A stretch of DNA of 64,000 nt, taken from the NCBI GenBank assembly GCA_019279435.1, contig JAAALK010000287.1:17670162-17734161 (forward strand), read 5' to 3'. Below the pieces are notes generated by a model. That model was not told the origin of the DNA and did not search any database. It saw only the letters and a list, made by a program, of their open reading frames with translations. Below, piece after piece: positions 22,907-35,493 of the stretch. The DNA is from Zizania palustris (lineage: Eukaryota > Streptophyta > Magnoliopsida > Poales > Poaceae). Numbering within the stretch: the first letter of the stretch is position 1; every line of letters begins with the position of its first letter. The position numbers and the translations under genes were made by a program.

Positions 22907-23975
22907 TGTTGGGTATACATGGGCTTGTCCCATTTTGATTTATTCAATAATACGTTAAATGCAAAGGCCCACAATAATGCTACAGTGTACTAAAACTTTT
23001 AGTCTCACATTGAATGTTTACATGTCTTTTGCTCAACTTAAATAGATGGACTGATTGTGTGTCTATTGAGAAGTTGAGACAGGCTAAGGGCGTGCGAGGT
23101 GACGGTAATGGAACCGTGTTTTGCCACTGTATCGCGCCACCCTAAAATACTACGATGACCATTGGCCTTCCGTCTCCCTCTTCATGAGAGAGCTTAATTG
23201 CGGTGACTGTTGGCCTTCCATCTCCCCATTCATGAGAGATCTTAATCGCGAGACCGATGACCTTCCGTCTCCCCATTCATGAGAGATCTTAATCGTAAGA
23301 CCGATGGCTTTCCGTCTCCCTATTCATGAGAGATATTAATCACGAGACCATTGACCTTCTCCCTCTTCATGAGCGAGCTTAATTGTGGTGACTATTGGCT
23401 TTCCGCCTCCCTCTGCATGAGAGCTATATAAAGGGGGCAGTAGCTGGACAAAACATTCTTTTCTCTTCTTCCCCGTGTCGTTGCCTCAAACCAGCCCCGT
23501 CCCAACCTTCTGCGCGCACAGAGAGTTGGGAGAGCAGGCCTCCGAAGCCACGCCCGTGATCGAGACACTTGCCGAGTGTGCGAGCGATCAGGTTTTTGGG
23601 GAGCGTCTTCGTGACTGCTCGCTCCATCCTGGTGGTCGCGGTTGCTACACATGCCATCGTCTTCCTCCCGGTGTCCGTTCATGGGACTGCACTGCGAACA
23701 ACATCTTGCATCAAGCCCCGATCGACTACATCAAGCAACACGTTATGACGACTAACGTGAATGGAGAAACTGGTGCCTTGAGCATGGATCCCTCCGCTGG
23801 GTACATCCTAGCAACCTTTGCGTTCTATTTTCTTAACTATATCATCTTGTGTTTGATGATAAATATATTTCAAGCTATTGCTTCGAATAGTTTACAAGTG
23901 CACATATCTGTATTAATAATAATCGCATGTTATTTATGGATTAAATTTAACATGAAAATACCTAAATTCCTAACA
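22907..23975 (+). repeat. Copia right LTR, uninterrupted
   Basis: 1069 bp from TGTTGGGTATAC to CCTAACA, followed by GATGT (23976-23980). It shows how the left LTR looked before the Gypsy insertion. The 47-48 bp U3 repeats run from about 23152 to the TATA box TATATAA at 23425-23431. An open frame at 23475-23984 matches the one in the left LTR and includes two hydrophobic stretches. Confidence 0.95.
23152..23424 (+). promoter_or_regulatory. U3 tandem repeats of the Copia right LTR
   Basis: Six imperfect units of about 47-48 bp, the intact counterpart of 5197-5445 plus 17833-17858. The last unit touches the TATA box. Confidence 0.75.
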
Positions 23976-24454
23976 GATGTATGAGGTTATTGCCATCACT
24001 TTTCCTTTTTGTTCAGCAAAAAAGAAGAAAAACATGTATCTATGAACTGAGTAAATAGTCTAAATTTCGTATGTGCTCATGTTGCATCATGTATTAAAAA
24101 GATACATGAAGCTCCTGTTCAACACTATATAACATAACATATTTTACAGAGCATAAAACAAAGCTGTTACAGTATGGTGATAAACGAAAATTTCACTACA
24201 AGTGCCTTATATGTACATTCCGTATATACATTCTATGAACTGAGTCAATAGTCTAGATTCCGTATGTGCTATGGTTTTCTTTTAGCTGGCATATAATATG
24301 AATTCACTAATATATACAATAGATTATTTTAGCCGACATATAATATGACTTCACCAATATAATAATTTCTTTGGTTGAATTGATATATAACATGTCACAT
24401 AAAAAGATTACCAATATTTATTTTTTATTTTATTTTATATGCTCTCGTATCGAG

Positions 24455-25141
24455 TGTTGGGAATATAAAAATGTGACATCTTAATTATTTTAAGGGCCAC
24501 TTAAGAAAAATATCATGAACTTACGATCAACTATGTGTCAACAAATCTCCTTCATCCTATAGTGACTAGTCCATTAGCATCTACTCATCTTATATACACA
24601 CGCCAGGTTTAATTTATTTAGCTAGTTATTTGTTTGGTTGGATACTAATTTTTACTATCACTTGCAATAATAAAGGAATACAAAAGATATGTTAATTTCA
24701 TATTAAGAAACAAACTCTATTAAGAAGAGCAAGACAACACCTTCTAGATGAATATAGATATTTACTTATAAGTGTGTAGAATATTTTTTGTCATGGAAAC
24801 TTGAGAAATATTTTGACATTACATATTTTCTAGGAAAATGTGTGGAAAGTAAATCAAGGGTTTATATGTTGTTAAGTGTCAATCATCCTACGATATTGTA
24901 CGCCTATAAATAGAGACACGTTCCATCTGCTTGCTATTGATCAAAGGATATGGTGAATAGTAGAGGTGCTAGATATAGGAGAGTGTGATAGTGAGTTTAG
25001 TAGGAATAGCCACCTAAATAATTGTATAATCTCTTGTGTAATAGTTGTGTCATCAATAAAAATGTCTTCTTATAAGCTACACTCTCCTCGTTTAGCTTGA
25101 TATTTAGTATATTTATTTAGTTGAAGTGAATTAGTTTAACA
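24455..25141 (+). repeat. Possible ancient LTR
   Basis: Begins TGTTGGGAATAT and ends TTTAACA. It contains a TATA box (gcctataaatagagac, about 24902-24917) and AATAAAAAT about 150 bp later, the layout of a Copia-type LTR. There is no target duplication I can confirm, and homology with segment B continues on both sides. It may instead be part of a longer repeat. Confidence 0.4.
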
Positions 25142-25160
25142 AATGTTTAGGTTTTTATAG

Positions 25161-25198
25161 TGGGTATTAGGGTCAACTGTGGGTATTAGGGTCAACTG
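25161..25198. repeat. Two tandem copies of a 19-bp unit
   Basis: tgggtattagggtcaactg occurs twice in a row here, and only once in segment B (about 53945). A recent slippage duplication. Confidence 0.9.
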
Positions 25199-25385
25199 TT
25201 TTCCAAAAAACCCAAATACTAAAATATTATTAGATAATTACAAAATATTTAATGATATAAAATGTCTATTTGACAGAACAGTTAAAATCTATATATTAAT
25301 CATAAAGTATTTTGACTTACATATGAACCTTACTTATGAAAAGAATAATTCGGTAAAAAATTTTACAATCAGACCAATCAACTTT

Positions 25386-25875
25386 GTCAAATCACTGTAA
25401 AAAAATAAATAATTAAATTAGTATTTAAAAATAAACATAAAATAATAAAGATTTATGATTATATATAATACTCACAACTTACGACCAAATATTTTCAATG
25501 TCGATTAAGAAGCTTTCTTCAATTCAATTAACTTGTTTCAGTAAAAACTGATTTATGATTTAAGAAACAAATAGAAATTGAAGTACCTGTATCTTCTCTA
25601 AAAATCCTGTAGTAACACATATCATCTTTTGTCAAATCACTGTAAAAAATTAAATAATTAAATTAGTATTTAAAATAAACATAAAATAATAAAGATTTAT
25701 GATTATATATAATACTCACAACTTACGACCAAATATTTTCAACGTCCATTAAGAAGCTTTCTTCAATTCAATTAAGTTGTTTCAGTAAAAACTGGTTTAT
25801 GATTTAAGAAACAAATAGAAATTGAAGTACTTGTATCTTCTATAAAAATCCTTAGTAACATATCATCTTTTGTTC
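25386..25875. repeat. 245-bp tandem duplication, AT-rich
   Basis: The segment starting gtcaaatcactgtaaaa at 25386 recurs at 25631 with few changes. A third partial and more diverged copy lies at about 26090-26220, preceded by a copy (about 25943-26090) of the sequence at 25240-25386. Non-coding. Confidence 0.85.
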
Positions 25876-26671
25876 CCAAATCCAGACCATCCATCATTGT
25901 TATGATGGTATGTACATCCTAGAGAAAAGAAGAATACCATTCTAAATATTTAATGATATATAATTTCTATTTAACGGAATAATTAAAATCTATATATCAA
26001 ACCTAAAGTAAATTGACTTACATATGAAACTTACCTATTAAAAGAATAATCCGGTAAAAAACTTTACAACCAGGCCAATCAATTTTGTTAAATCACTATA
26101 AAAAATAAATAATTAAATCAATATTCAAAATAAACATAAAACAATACAGATTCATGATTATATATATAATACTCACAACTTATGACCAAATATTTTCAAC
26201 GTCCCCCAATAAAGTTTTTTCAATTCAAGTATATTGTCATGTGTCTTTATTAAAATCACATCCATCTTATTCAACCTTTATAAAACAAAATTAATTTTTA
26301 TGGATAAGATATATAATATCTGACGTCATCCACTCTAATTCTCCCCTGTAATTTCTAAATAGGGTGAAGACAAAAAATTAGGTTGTAAAAAATAATTAAA
26401 CTTATTTGTTTGACAGCAAAGTCTACTTAGTTATTTATTGTGGACAATCATGTATGGTTGTAACATCATTTTACAACTTGATGTTTATGCAGTGATGCAT
26501 TTGCACAACTGTATTATAGGAGAATGCTTTCATTATTAAACTGATGTCAAACAAAAAGTAACAACCACCATGTATAAAAATCTTATGTCCAATAATATAT
26601 CTTGCCGATAATGTATGTTTACTCTTGTTCTTAAGGGTATTATAATTGTTCCCATTATGTATGTAAATATG
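25876..26671. other. AT-rich non-coding DNA with partial repeat copies
   Basis: Holds the diverged third copy of the upstream tandem unit (about 25943-26220), then 450 bp in which I recognise nothing. Ends at the left edge of the Sirevirus composite. Confidence 0.6.
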
Positions 26672-28672
26672 TGTTGGACCGGAAACGATGGCCAGAGGGG
26701 GGTGAATGAGAGCTCTTAAAATTTCATGCTAAAAATAGCCTTCTATTTTAAATCTGTCTTCTGCGGAACAGGCTTCGAACACACCCTTCGAAGTTCTGGT
26801 TCGGATGTATTTCACAACTCCGAAACCAGACTTCGCAAGGAGCAAAAGTTTGAAGTCAAGAAGACTTCGCTCCACCCACAAAACCAAACCCTCAATTCTG
26901 CTAAGTCAATGTAGGCTCCGCACACTAGGTGCCTTAAACAGACTTCGCACTACACCCTTCGTAGGAGTGGGTTACCCTCTACAAACTTCGACCTAATACT
27001 CGGCACTAGCAACAGGTACTAGGATTTGTATTTCGAAGGTCTGAACGCACACTGAATACACTGCGCTGAGAACTTCGATAGGGAAGAAATCAGGCTTTGA
27101 GTTAAGCCATGGACAGTGCTTCGCTAGTAATCAGAGAGGAATAGCCTCTAGTTTACACAGAGCGAACACACACTTCACAAGCACAGATCACTCACACACT
27201 TCTCCAAAAGAGAACGAGTGCACAAACTCAAACAGGAAGAAGTGGATCTCAACAAAATCAAAACATGCAGTGCAAAGTAGGCATACAAGTTCAAGCAGAA
27301 AATGAGAACATAATAAAAGTTTCATTTCTTGAACAGGGAACACAAAATGAACTCACAGACTGAATACAGAAGTGTGGCGGCTAGCACATGAGTTCTAAAA
27401 TGGCTGCTCAAAGTGTTACTGTTGCCTAGATAGCCTCCACTATTTATAGGCACTATTCAGCCCTATGAATAGACTACTTTACCCCTAGAGTTTACACTGA
27501 TTTTGTCTCATCAGAACAGGGGGTACAGATGGTAGTCTACTTTATTTGGAGGCTTCTTTTGTCAGCTTCGCAGAGGAGACAGCATCAGCTTTTGCAGAGC
27601 AGACACGATCAGCCTTTGCAGTTTTGGAGTCTTCTGAAGCCCCCTTCGCACGCGAGGGGTGTGGTAGCTTCGGCGAGAAGCCTTGAGCCTGACGGCCTTC
27701 GCTTTACCAAAGTCAGTCTTCGATACAGTGACGGTTTTGAGCCGAAGCCGTTAAAGCCCTTGAGCCTTCGCGCCATCACCTTCGGAGTAGACCACCATGA
27801 CTTCACAGCTACTCCCAGCTCGAACTCCGCAGTCCGTGTACCAAAGCCATACATGGCCGAAGTAACTCAAGTCAGCCACACTCTGAAGCCCCACCTTCGA
27901 AGTACCACCCTTCGAAGTCCCTCCTTCATCCAAGGCCTCCGCATGAAGCATTCCATGAGTACTTCGTCGCAGTGTCTCTCCCCGAGCACACGCCTCGACG
28001 AACCTCACTCGGACCATGCCTTCGATGCACCTCGACTTCTGAGATCTCCGTCGGGTGAACCTTCGAGTGCCTCTATTCGGAGCACACTTCGAACGTCTTG
28101 CCTCATTGCTGAGGACTTTGTCCACCATACTCCGAAGTCACTCTATTCGGAGTGCCCTTCGAAGTGCCTCACCTTCGAGGACTTTGTCTCGGGGTACCTT
28201 CAGCCGGAGCCATGCTTTGCACTCTCTGCCTTCGCCTAGCGCATCTTGACCCGAGGACCGACGTCGACCCTATGCAGCCCTCGTGACCGAGCTCCCTGCT
28301 CGCCTGGCATCAAGCCTCCCACTTGATCCAGGTTCACTTGCTACGAACCACCCGTTGCCTCCGAAGTCACCTGCGCACTATAGACAAACACACAAGTGTA
28401 TCCAATACCCAGAGACCTCTCCGGGTAAACACCCTCCGGTACAAACTCCGATGTACCACCCAAAGTACCAAACACTTCGGTACGACCAAGTCATCATGTA
28501 CTGTCGGACCCCTCCGGCAGTCACACTCCGCTGCAACAGCTGCAGCTATCGGACCCACCGAACCCTTCGGTGAAACAACCTCCGAACCCCTTCGGAGGTA
28601 CTCCTTCGAAACCAGAGGATAAAATCTATCAATCACTCATCACAGACTCCGAAACCAACCCTTGGTTTCTCA
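26672..28672 (-). repeat. Composite Sirevirus, 3' LTR (LTR A)
   Basis: 2001 bp, plus-strand termini TGTTGGACCGG and TTGGTTTCTCA. Inverted TATA box tatttata at 27441-27448. It differs from LTR B by clearly more than the young element's LTRs do: about 18 visible differences in the first 170 bp. The open frames are not genes. Confidence 0.9.
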
Positions 28673-29804
28673 ATCTCCCCCTTAATGAGTGCATTGACAA
28701 CCAAAATTAAGTTCAAGAAAATTTGAAAAATTTCAGCACACATGTGACCATAAAAACTCAGAAAAGAGTCAAATCATGTCACTTGACAAAAGAATTTCTC
28801 TCTCCCCTTTTCAAAAGAGTAAAAGCCCCTTTGGCACATCTTTCTCTTTGCACAATAAAAAATCCCCCTGAGTTATTTTTCCCCCTTACTGCAGAGAACG
28901 CAAGGATTTCTCCCCCTTTGGTAATGCAAGCATCAAGGAGCAATTAAATGATGCAAAGCTTCAAAATGAGCAGAAGTGCAAGGACATATAAAGCAAAAAT
29001 ATGCCAAACTTAATGCCAGTTTTCATGTGCTCAGCTCAATTTAACATGATCTAAAAACATAATGACAACATGTGATTTTATTATGTTGAAATAAAAGCAT
29101 CACCACTCAATCAACTGAACTAGACAGGTAAAGGCAAAGGCTGCACAAAGCTAGTCAATTTCTACTCTAGACAAACAAGTCCAACTCAAATGGAGTGTTG
29201 AAAGCAACCTATATTTGAAAAAGAATTTAGACTTGCTATTTTTCATAATGCCAGGGGTTATTTGTTTGTCTACCTTATACTTTCCAATCAAGCCAAGCCT
29301 AGGTAAGACAACCATTAGAAGCTTAAAGCAATGATTTTGGCATACACTACATTATCCTAGTTCATACCAAAGTGCAATGGTAAACAGTCTAGAATAAAGT
29401 AGTGCGACAAACAAATCCACCTGGATCTTTTCATTCTTAGCCTTTGAAATCATGGATTTTGGATTTTTTATAAGAGAACAAATTGTTTAGCACTTGAAGA
29501 ATATCCACGAGTAAGCAATATGATTTTTCAAGTTGTAATTGATGCATCCAGAGAAAAGGATTCTTGCTACTAAGCAAATAAAGAATAGCTAAAGCAGTCC
29601 TACCTAAACATGCTAGATTCAAGACTAAGCAGTGATCATGATTTGATTTGGAAAAAGAAAATCATGCGCAAAATGAATCAGACATGTTAAATTGAGCTGA
29701 GATGTCATGATTACGTAAATTAAAACAAGGCATATGAGTGCAAAACATGTAAATGCAATTTCACACACAAGAAGCATAGCAGGATAAGCACAATATGCTC
29801 CCCT
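28673..29804 (-). other. 3' noncoding internal region with repeated polypurine tracts
   Basis: Lies between pol and the 3' LTR on the minus strand. Near the LTR the plus strand repeats ctccccctt-like tracts (28674, about 28800, 28862, 28889 and 28911), meaning AAGGGGGAG on the coding strand. The block 29247-29436 is conserved in the other two Sireviruses of the window. No gene seen, and no envelope-like frame. Confidence 0.8.
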
Positions 29805-32800
29805 TCACAAAATGCCATAAGGGTGACAAATACCAAGTTCCCCACGCAAGTAGGCGAAACATGAAGCATCGAGGGGTTTTGTGAAAATATTGGCTAGCTA
29901 GTGTTGGGTATCAACATATTGAAGTTCAATATCACCCTTCTCATTATGATTTCTGAGAAAATGATACCGTACATCAATGTGTTTGGTTTTGGAATGTTGA
30001 TCTGGGTTGTTTGCAATACAAATAGCACTAGTGTTGTCACAGAAAAATGGAACACTCTTATAATCTAACCCAAAGTCCTGCAAAGTGGAAACCATCCACA
30101 AAATCCGAGAGCAACAGCTAGCTGCAGCAACATATTCGGCCTCAGTTGTTGATTGTGCAACACTATACTGTTTGCGGGAAGACCAGCAAACCAGCGAAGT
30201 ACCTAAGAAATGACAAGCACCAGAGGTACTTTCCCTATCAATCCTACACCTAGCAAAATCCGCATCGGAATAACCTCGAAGACACAAAGAGGAAGACACA
30301 GAATACCAAATGCCAAACTCGAGGGTATGCTTGAGATACCTGAGAATGTGTTTTACCGCTTGGCGGTGCGAAGCACGTGGCGAAGCCTAAAAACGAGCGC
30401 ACAGACACACTGTGAAGTGTATGTCCGGCCTCGTAGCAGTCAAGTAAAGGAGGGAGCCGATCATGCTTTGGAACTCCTTCTGATCTACGACTTCTCCATC
30501 TTCGTCGGGATCCAATGCTATCGAAGTAGCCATCAGAGTACCGAGGGGCTTCGCATCAGCCATGTCGAACTTCTTGAGCAGGTCCTTGGTGTACTTCGTC
30601 TGGTGGACGAATGTACCTTGTTTCCTTTGCTTGATTTGCAAACCAAGGAAAAATGTGAGTTCGCCCATCATGGACATCTCGAACTCCCTGCTCATGGCAT
30701 CTGCAAACTCGGCAACCAAAGCATGAGAAGAGCCACCAAAGATGATATCATCCACATAAATCTGAACTAGCAGGAAATCTTTGCCATGCTTGAGAGTAAA
30801 AAGGGTTTTGTCAACTGATCCCATCAAATACCCTCGCTCAAGCAGAAAAGACTTAAGTCTATCATACAATGCCCGAGGGGCCTGCTTGACTCCATAAAGA
30901 GCCTTATGAAGTTTAAGGACTTTATGTGGGTATTTGGGGTTTTCAAATCCAGGGGGTTGTTTTACATAAACATCTTCGCCTATGAAACCATTAAGAAATG
31001 CACTTTTGACATCCATTTGATAGAGTTTGAATCCTCGGGATGTCGCAAAGGCAAGCAAAATACTAATGGCCTCTAGACGCGCAACAGGTGCAAAAGTTTC
31101 AGTAAAATCAATCCCTTCTAATTGAGAATAACCCTGAGCTACAAGTCTAGCCTTGTTTCTAACTACAGTCCCATCCTACCATTGTTTGTTTTTGAAAATC
31201 CATTTTGTTCCAATGAAATGAACGTTTGGTGGAGGATCAACTAAAGTCCAGACTTGGTTTCTCTCAAAATTTTCAAGTTCTTAATGCATGGCATTGATCC
31301 AACTAGAATCAGAAAGTGCATGACTAACATCTAAGGGCTTGAAAGTAGCAACAAAAGTGGAATCAATAAAATGAGCATGAGAACGTGTTACCCTTTGATC
31401 AAGCTCACCAATGATCTGCTCGGGAGGATGCATCCTTTGAATATGGTGTGGAGCCTCGCGGCGAGATGTAGTCTCCCCCTCAACTTGTGCGTTGGAGTGG
31501 TCCAAGATGACCGATGTCGAGGCAGTTGCTTTGGGACCTTGTGCCGAAGTGGTCGAAGCAGGGTCAGCTTTGGGGGTCGATGTCGAGGGTAGTAGGGGTT
31601 CATCCTTGAATTTTCTGGGATATTCATCTTTGAAGATTGTCTGTTCCATGTCGTGTTCATTTTCCTGTTCAAAAGTAGAACTAACAGAGGGGGTTGATTC
31701 ATCAAAAGTCACATCACATGACTCGATGATAGTGTTAGTTTCCAAATTGAAAACACGATAAGAATGACCATGAGTAGTGTATCCCAAAAAGATCCCGTCA
31801 AAAGAGCGCGACTCAAATTTGCCTAAATTTCCATGTTTCAGGATAAAGCATCGACATCCAAAAACTCGAAAATGAGTAACTTTGAGCTGTCTCCCAAAAC
31901 GTAGTTCATAAGATGTCAAGTTCAAAATTGAGCGCAATAAGATTCAGTTTGAGATGTAACATGCAGTGTTCATGGCCTCAGCCCAGAATTTTCTAGGAGT
32001 CCTGTGCTCATCGAGCATCGTCCTAGCCATCTCAACCAAAGTGCGGTTCTTTCTCTCAACAACACCGTTTTGTTGAGGAACCCACAGAGCAGAGAATTGA
32101 TGTTCTATGCCATGCTCCATGCAAAAGTCAACAAAGAGATTGTTCTTGAACTCAGTGCCATTATCACTTCGAATGAATTTTAATGCACCAGAGAGTTCAA
32201 TGAAAAGTCTCAAAGCCAAGCTCCGAAAGTGTAAGAACACTTCATCCTTGCTGGCTAGAAAGAAGACCCAAGAGTAGCGAGAGAAATCATCGACAATGAC
32301 TAGCACATACCACTTGCCGCCCAAAGAACTAACCCGAGAAGGACCTACAGTGTCCATGTGGAGAAGTTCTTCGGGTTGTTCAGTCATCACCAGAGTGACT
32401 GGTGAATGTGAAGTAGCAATCATTTTTCCATGTCGACAAGGAGCGAATTCTTCTCAAACTTGAGCTTGGGCAATCCTCAGATCAGACCTACAGCACTTAG
32501 ACGAGCGAGCAACTCAAAGCTCATATGCCCTAGTCTCCTATGCCACTTCCAAAGCTCAGAAGTCGAATGTGCAACAAGACAATGAGAAGAACCATATGAC
32601 TCAGAGAAATCAGCTCCAAAAACTCTCCTAACTCTAAAGATCTTACAAACCACATCACCAATAGAATTGAGTACTTGCGAAGTATTGCGATGGAATCGCA
32701 CTTCGAAGCCCTCATCAAGCAACTGAGATATAGAAAGCAAATTGTATCCCAAATTTTTAACCAAAGCAACATCTTTGAGAGTGAAATTTGAGTTGATTCG

Positions 32801-32965
32801 TACCACACCTTTACCTTTCACTCTACTCCTTCTATTGTTGCCGAAGGTGATATGTTCCTTTTGCTTGGTTGTGGTGAGGCAGTAGAACCATGCTGCATCT
32901 CCGGTCATATGGCGCGAACAACCGGAGTCCATGATCCACGTGCCCTCCAAGCCTCGGTCTGGCCC
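29805..32965 (-). pseudogene. pol: Sirevirus pol, decayed (composite)
   Basis: Related along its whole length to the intact pol at 40502-43669. Open pieces on the minus strand: 32950-32477 (protease DSGCSRHMTG, integrase zinc site), 32423-31944 (integrase core), 31937-31281, 31058-30387 (RT with YVDDIIFGG) and 30299-29898 (RNase H). One frame change lies between 32477 and 32423, and stops separate the other pieces, including TAG just before the final ADIFTKPL-type end. The original end would be TGA at 29807-29805. Not functional. Confidence 0.9.
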
Positions 32966-35429
32966 CTACACATGATAAGGGAATATCGATTGCTCAGTGC
33001 TAGGGTGAGTGAAAGCATGATGAGGTATCCAGCAATGAGTGATACGAGTAGTAGGCATAGTAAAAATAGACTATCTACGCATAGGAAAATCAAAATGATG
33101 CAAAGTGCGAGGTCTACCTACATGCTGTGACCTAAATGCATGACAAGGTCTCCTAACCTGTCGAGGCACACAGTTACTCACACGGGGTCTACCACCATAT
33201 GAAAGATGGTGAACACCTCGAGGATCAAAAACTCTCCGGAAAGTATGAGGAGCCTCGAAAATAGGACCTGAGTAAATCTCAGACTTATGCATACCTAGAG
33301 ATGGGTAATGCATGTTCTGGAAACTCATCGCCTGAGAGCGTCACTCATCCTTGATGCGACGAAAATAGAACCCGACCAGATGACCCGCCCTCTGACAGTA
33401 GGAACAATGAAAAACTCTCCTAGGGTTACTCTCATGGGTCATAGGAGCAATTCTCACAGGCTCCTTGGTCTTCCGCTGAGTGGTTTTCTTGGGAGGAATT
33501 TTCTTGGCAGGAGGAGTGGTTTTCTTTGTAGTTCTGGTAGGCTTTTTTGGCTGATGGAGTGTCTAACTGGGCTCTTTCTTTCTCTAAGGTAGTGGGTGAG
33601 GTAAAAATAGTTTTGTTCTCACTGTCTGAAGGAATCCTTTCAATGCCCAATCCCAGAGCTAACCCTACCCTATCAGCACACATATTGGTTTTGGCCAAGA
33701 GTAAGTCCATCCTACCCTTTCCCTCAGTACATTTGTTAACCACAGAAATAAGATATTCGTTTTCAGTAATGAGATTTTCAACTCGCTCTCTAACAGTGCC
33801 TAGCTGGTCCTTAAGGGTTATGCAAGTATCACACATAGGTTGCACATCCTTAGAACTACCAGCCCTCTCCAATCTAGCCTCTAAATCCTAAATACGCTTA
33901 TCACACAAATCTATGCTCTTACATAATAAAGAACTGTTCATGCATTTATTTACATCATGAGGACTAGAATCAACCATCAAAAGCTGCTTCTGTGCAGTCT
34001 CAATCTCAGAAAGAGTTTGAGCATGCACAGAACGCAACTGAGCAAGCTCACCCATGACAACAGTGCAAGATTCACATTCAGCATCATTAACTCTAGACTT
34101 AAGCATGGCATAATCAGTAGAAACAGATTCTAGCCTAAGTCTAAGGTCTTTTCTATCTCTAGCGGCTTGCACAAGCAACCTATCCTGACCAAGAACTACT
34201 TCATTAAGCTCATCTAATTTAATTGAAAGCTAGTCATAGGATAGTGGTAACTCAGATGAGTCAAGCTCATCACCGCTATGATCACTGTCGGCCATGAAGC
34301 AGAGGCCGGTGAAATCTCGTGCCTTCTTGTCCTTCTTCTCCTCCTTCCTTGGGGACTCCTCCTCATCAGAGCTCGACTCCTCAGTTGAGGAAGTGTCGAT
34401 GTCGCTGAGAGCAGCAAAAAAAGCTCTGGAAGCGACTTTGGCTACCCTCTTAGCCACCTTGCCACGCTTTCCCTTCACAAAAGGTTTCCTCTCCTTTTTG
34501 TGGTATTTTGGGCGCTCACTCTTATTTCTATTCTTGAATTTAGGACAGTTGGCCTTTATGTGAGATGTGTCGCCACACTCAAAACAGCCACTAAAACCAC
34601 TTCTCCTCTGATCCCGTCTCTCATGGTGAAAATGGGAGAACCTTCTAGCAATGAGAGCAAGCTCTTCATCATCCAGAGTGTCCACCCGCTCCTTAGTGAC
34701 AGAAACCAGGGAGGACAAAGCAAAACCACCTGCAAGAACACAAGTACCAGATGTTCTTGGTTCTGCAGTGGTGCCACGACTAGTGCTAGAAACTAGTGCC
34801 AAAGGCTGTGGCAAGGAGTTCCTATGCACTGCAAGAGATGCCTTGGCAATCTCTGTGGACTTCAGCTTGCTGAAGAGTTCATCACAGGTCAATGTGTCAT
34901 AACCTGTGGACTCCTCAATGCTGGATATCTTCACTTCCCATATGCTACGATCAAGAGCATAGAGAAGATTGATAGCCCTGTCATGGTCATTGTAAGTAAG
35001 CGTCCCATTGGACCGCAAGTTACTCACTATCGCATCAAAGCGAGAAAACATGGCATCTATAGATTCACCAGGCGCATGCACAAATAACTGATACTGTTAA
35101 TTGTACGTGCTTTGGCGCCTAGCCTTAATCTGTGTAGAGCCCTCATGAAAAATAGTGAGTGTAGTCCAAATCTCCCTTGCTGTCCTTAGGTGCTGAACCC
35201 GATTAAACTCACTCCGACTCAAACCAATGAACATTATATTTCTAGCCTTGGAGTTAGCATTATACTGATCCTTTTTTGTTTGAGAGGTGTGAGTTTCAGG
35301 GATGGAGTATTGTGAGTACACAATCTCCCAAATTGCATTTCCTTGGCTTAGCAAGTAAGCCTCCATGCACATCTTCCAGTATGCAAGATCAGTCCCATTG
35401 AACAGAGGTATTTTACTAACTCTGTCCAC
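32966..35429 (-). pseudogene. gag: Sirevirus gag, decayed (composite)
   Basis: Starts at ATG 35429 (MDRVSKIPLF). Pieces: 35429-35097, 35081-34230 (with the first zinc knuckle CFECGDTSHIKANC), 34178-33888 and 33872-33432, all in one frame and divided by stops. A frame change follows before 33328-33071. The gag end keeps the same TAG as the intact relative, at 32968-32966, in frame with pol. This stop is therefore likely ancestral, unlike the others, which the intact copy lacks. Confidence 0.9.
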
Positions 35430-35479
35430 GTCGCCAACAGATCACAAAACCGGTTACGATCAACTAGTGATCTTAACCC

Positions 35480-35491
35480 GCTCTGATACCA
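35480..35491 (-). other. Sirevirus primer-binding site (composite)
   Basis: On the minus strand TGGTATCAGAGC, two bases from the inner end of LTR B (35494). Complementary to initiator Met-tRNA. Confidence 0.95.
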
Positions 35492-35493
35492 AT

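Larger units (their letters stand above)
4949..23975 (+). mobile_element. Ty1/copia (Tork-like) element, decayed, with nested Gypsy
   Basis: The LTRs start TGTTGG at 4949 and 22907 and end CCTAACA at 18409 and 23975. The duplication GATGT flanks the element (4944-4948, 23976-23980). After removing the Gypsy insertion and one CTATT, the left LTR is about 1074 bp and the right 1069 bp. By eye they differ at roughly one base in twenty over the first 230 bp, so this insertion is clearly older than the Gypsy inside it. Gene order gag-protease-integrase-RT-RNase H identifies Ty1/copia. Tork-like is my guess from RT and gag sequence style. Confidence 0.9.
23981..25495. repeat. Duplicated segment A, second part
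   Basis: Matches 52630-54231 in direct orientation with indels: segment B lacks about 320 bp around 24050-24400 and has an extra insertion of about 430 bp. Includes an old LTR-like unit (see 24455-25141). The two copies lie 27-29 kb apart only because of later insertions; without them they would be about 1.7-2 kb apart. Confidence 0.8.

Noticed and set aside
25161..25174. tgggtattagggtc as a decayed primer-binding site
   Set aside because: Only about 8 of 12 bases match the initiator tRNA complement, and no LTR end (CA) lies just before it.
35097..35100. Recoding stop in the decayed gag at 35.1 kb
   Set aside because: The intact relative has a sense codon there, so it is ordinary decay.
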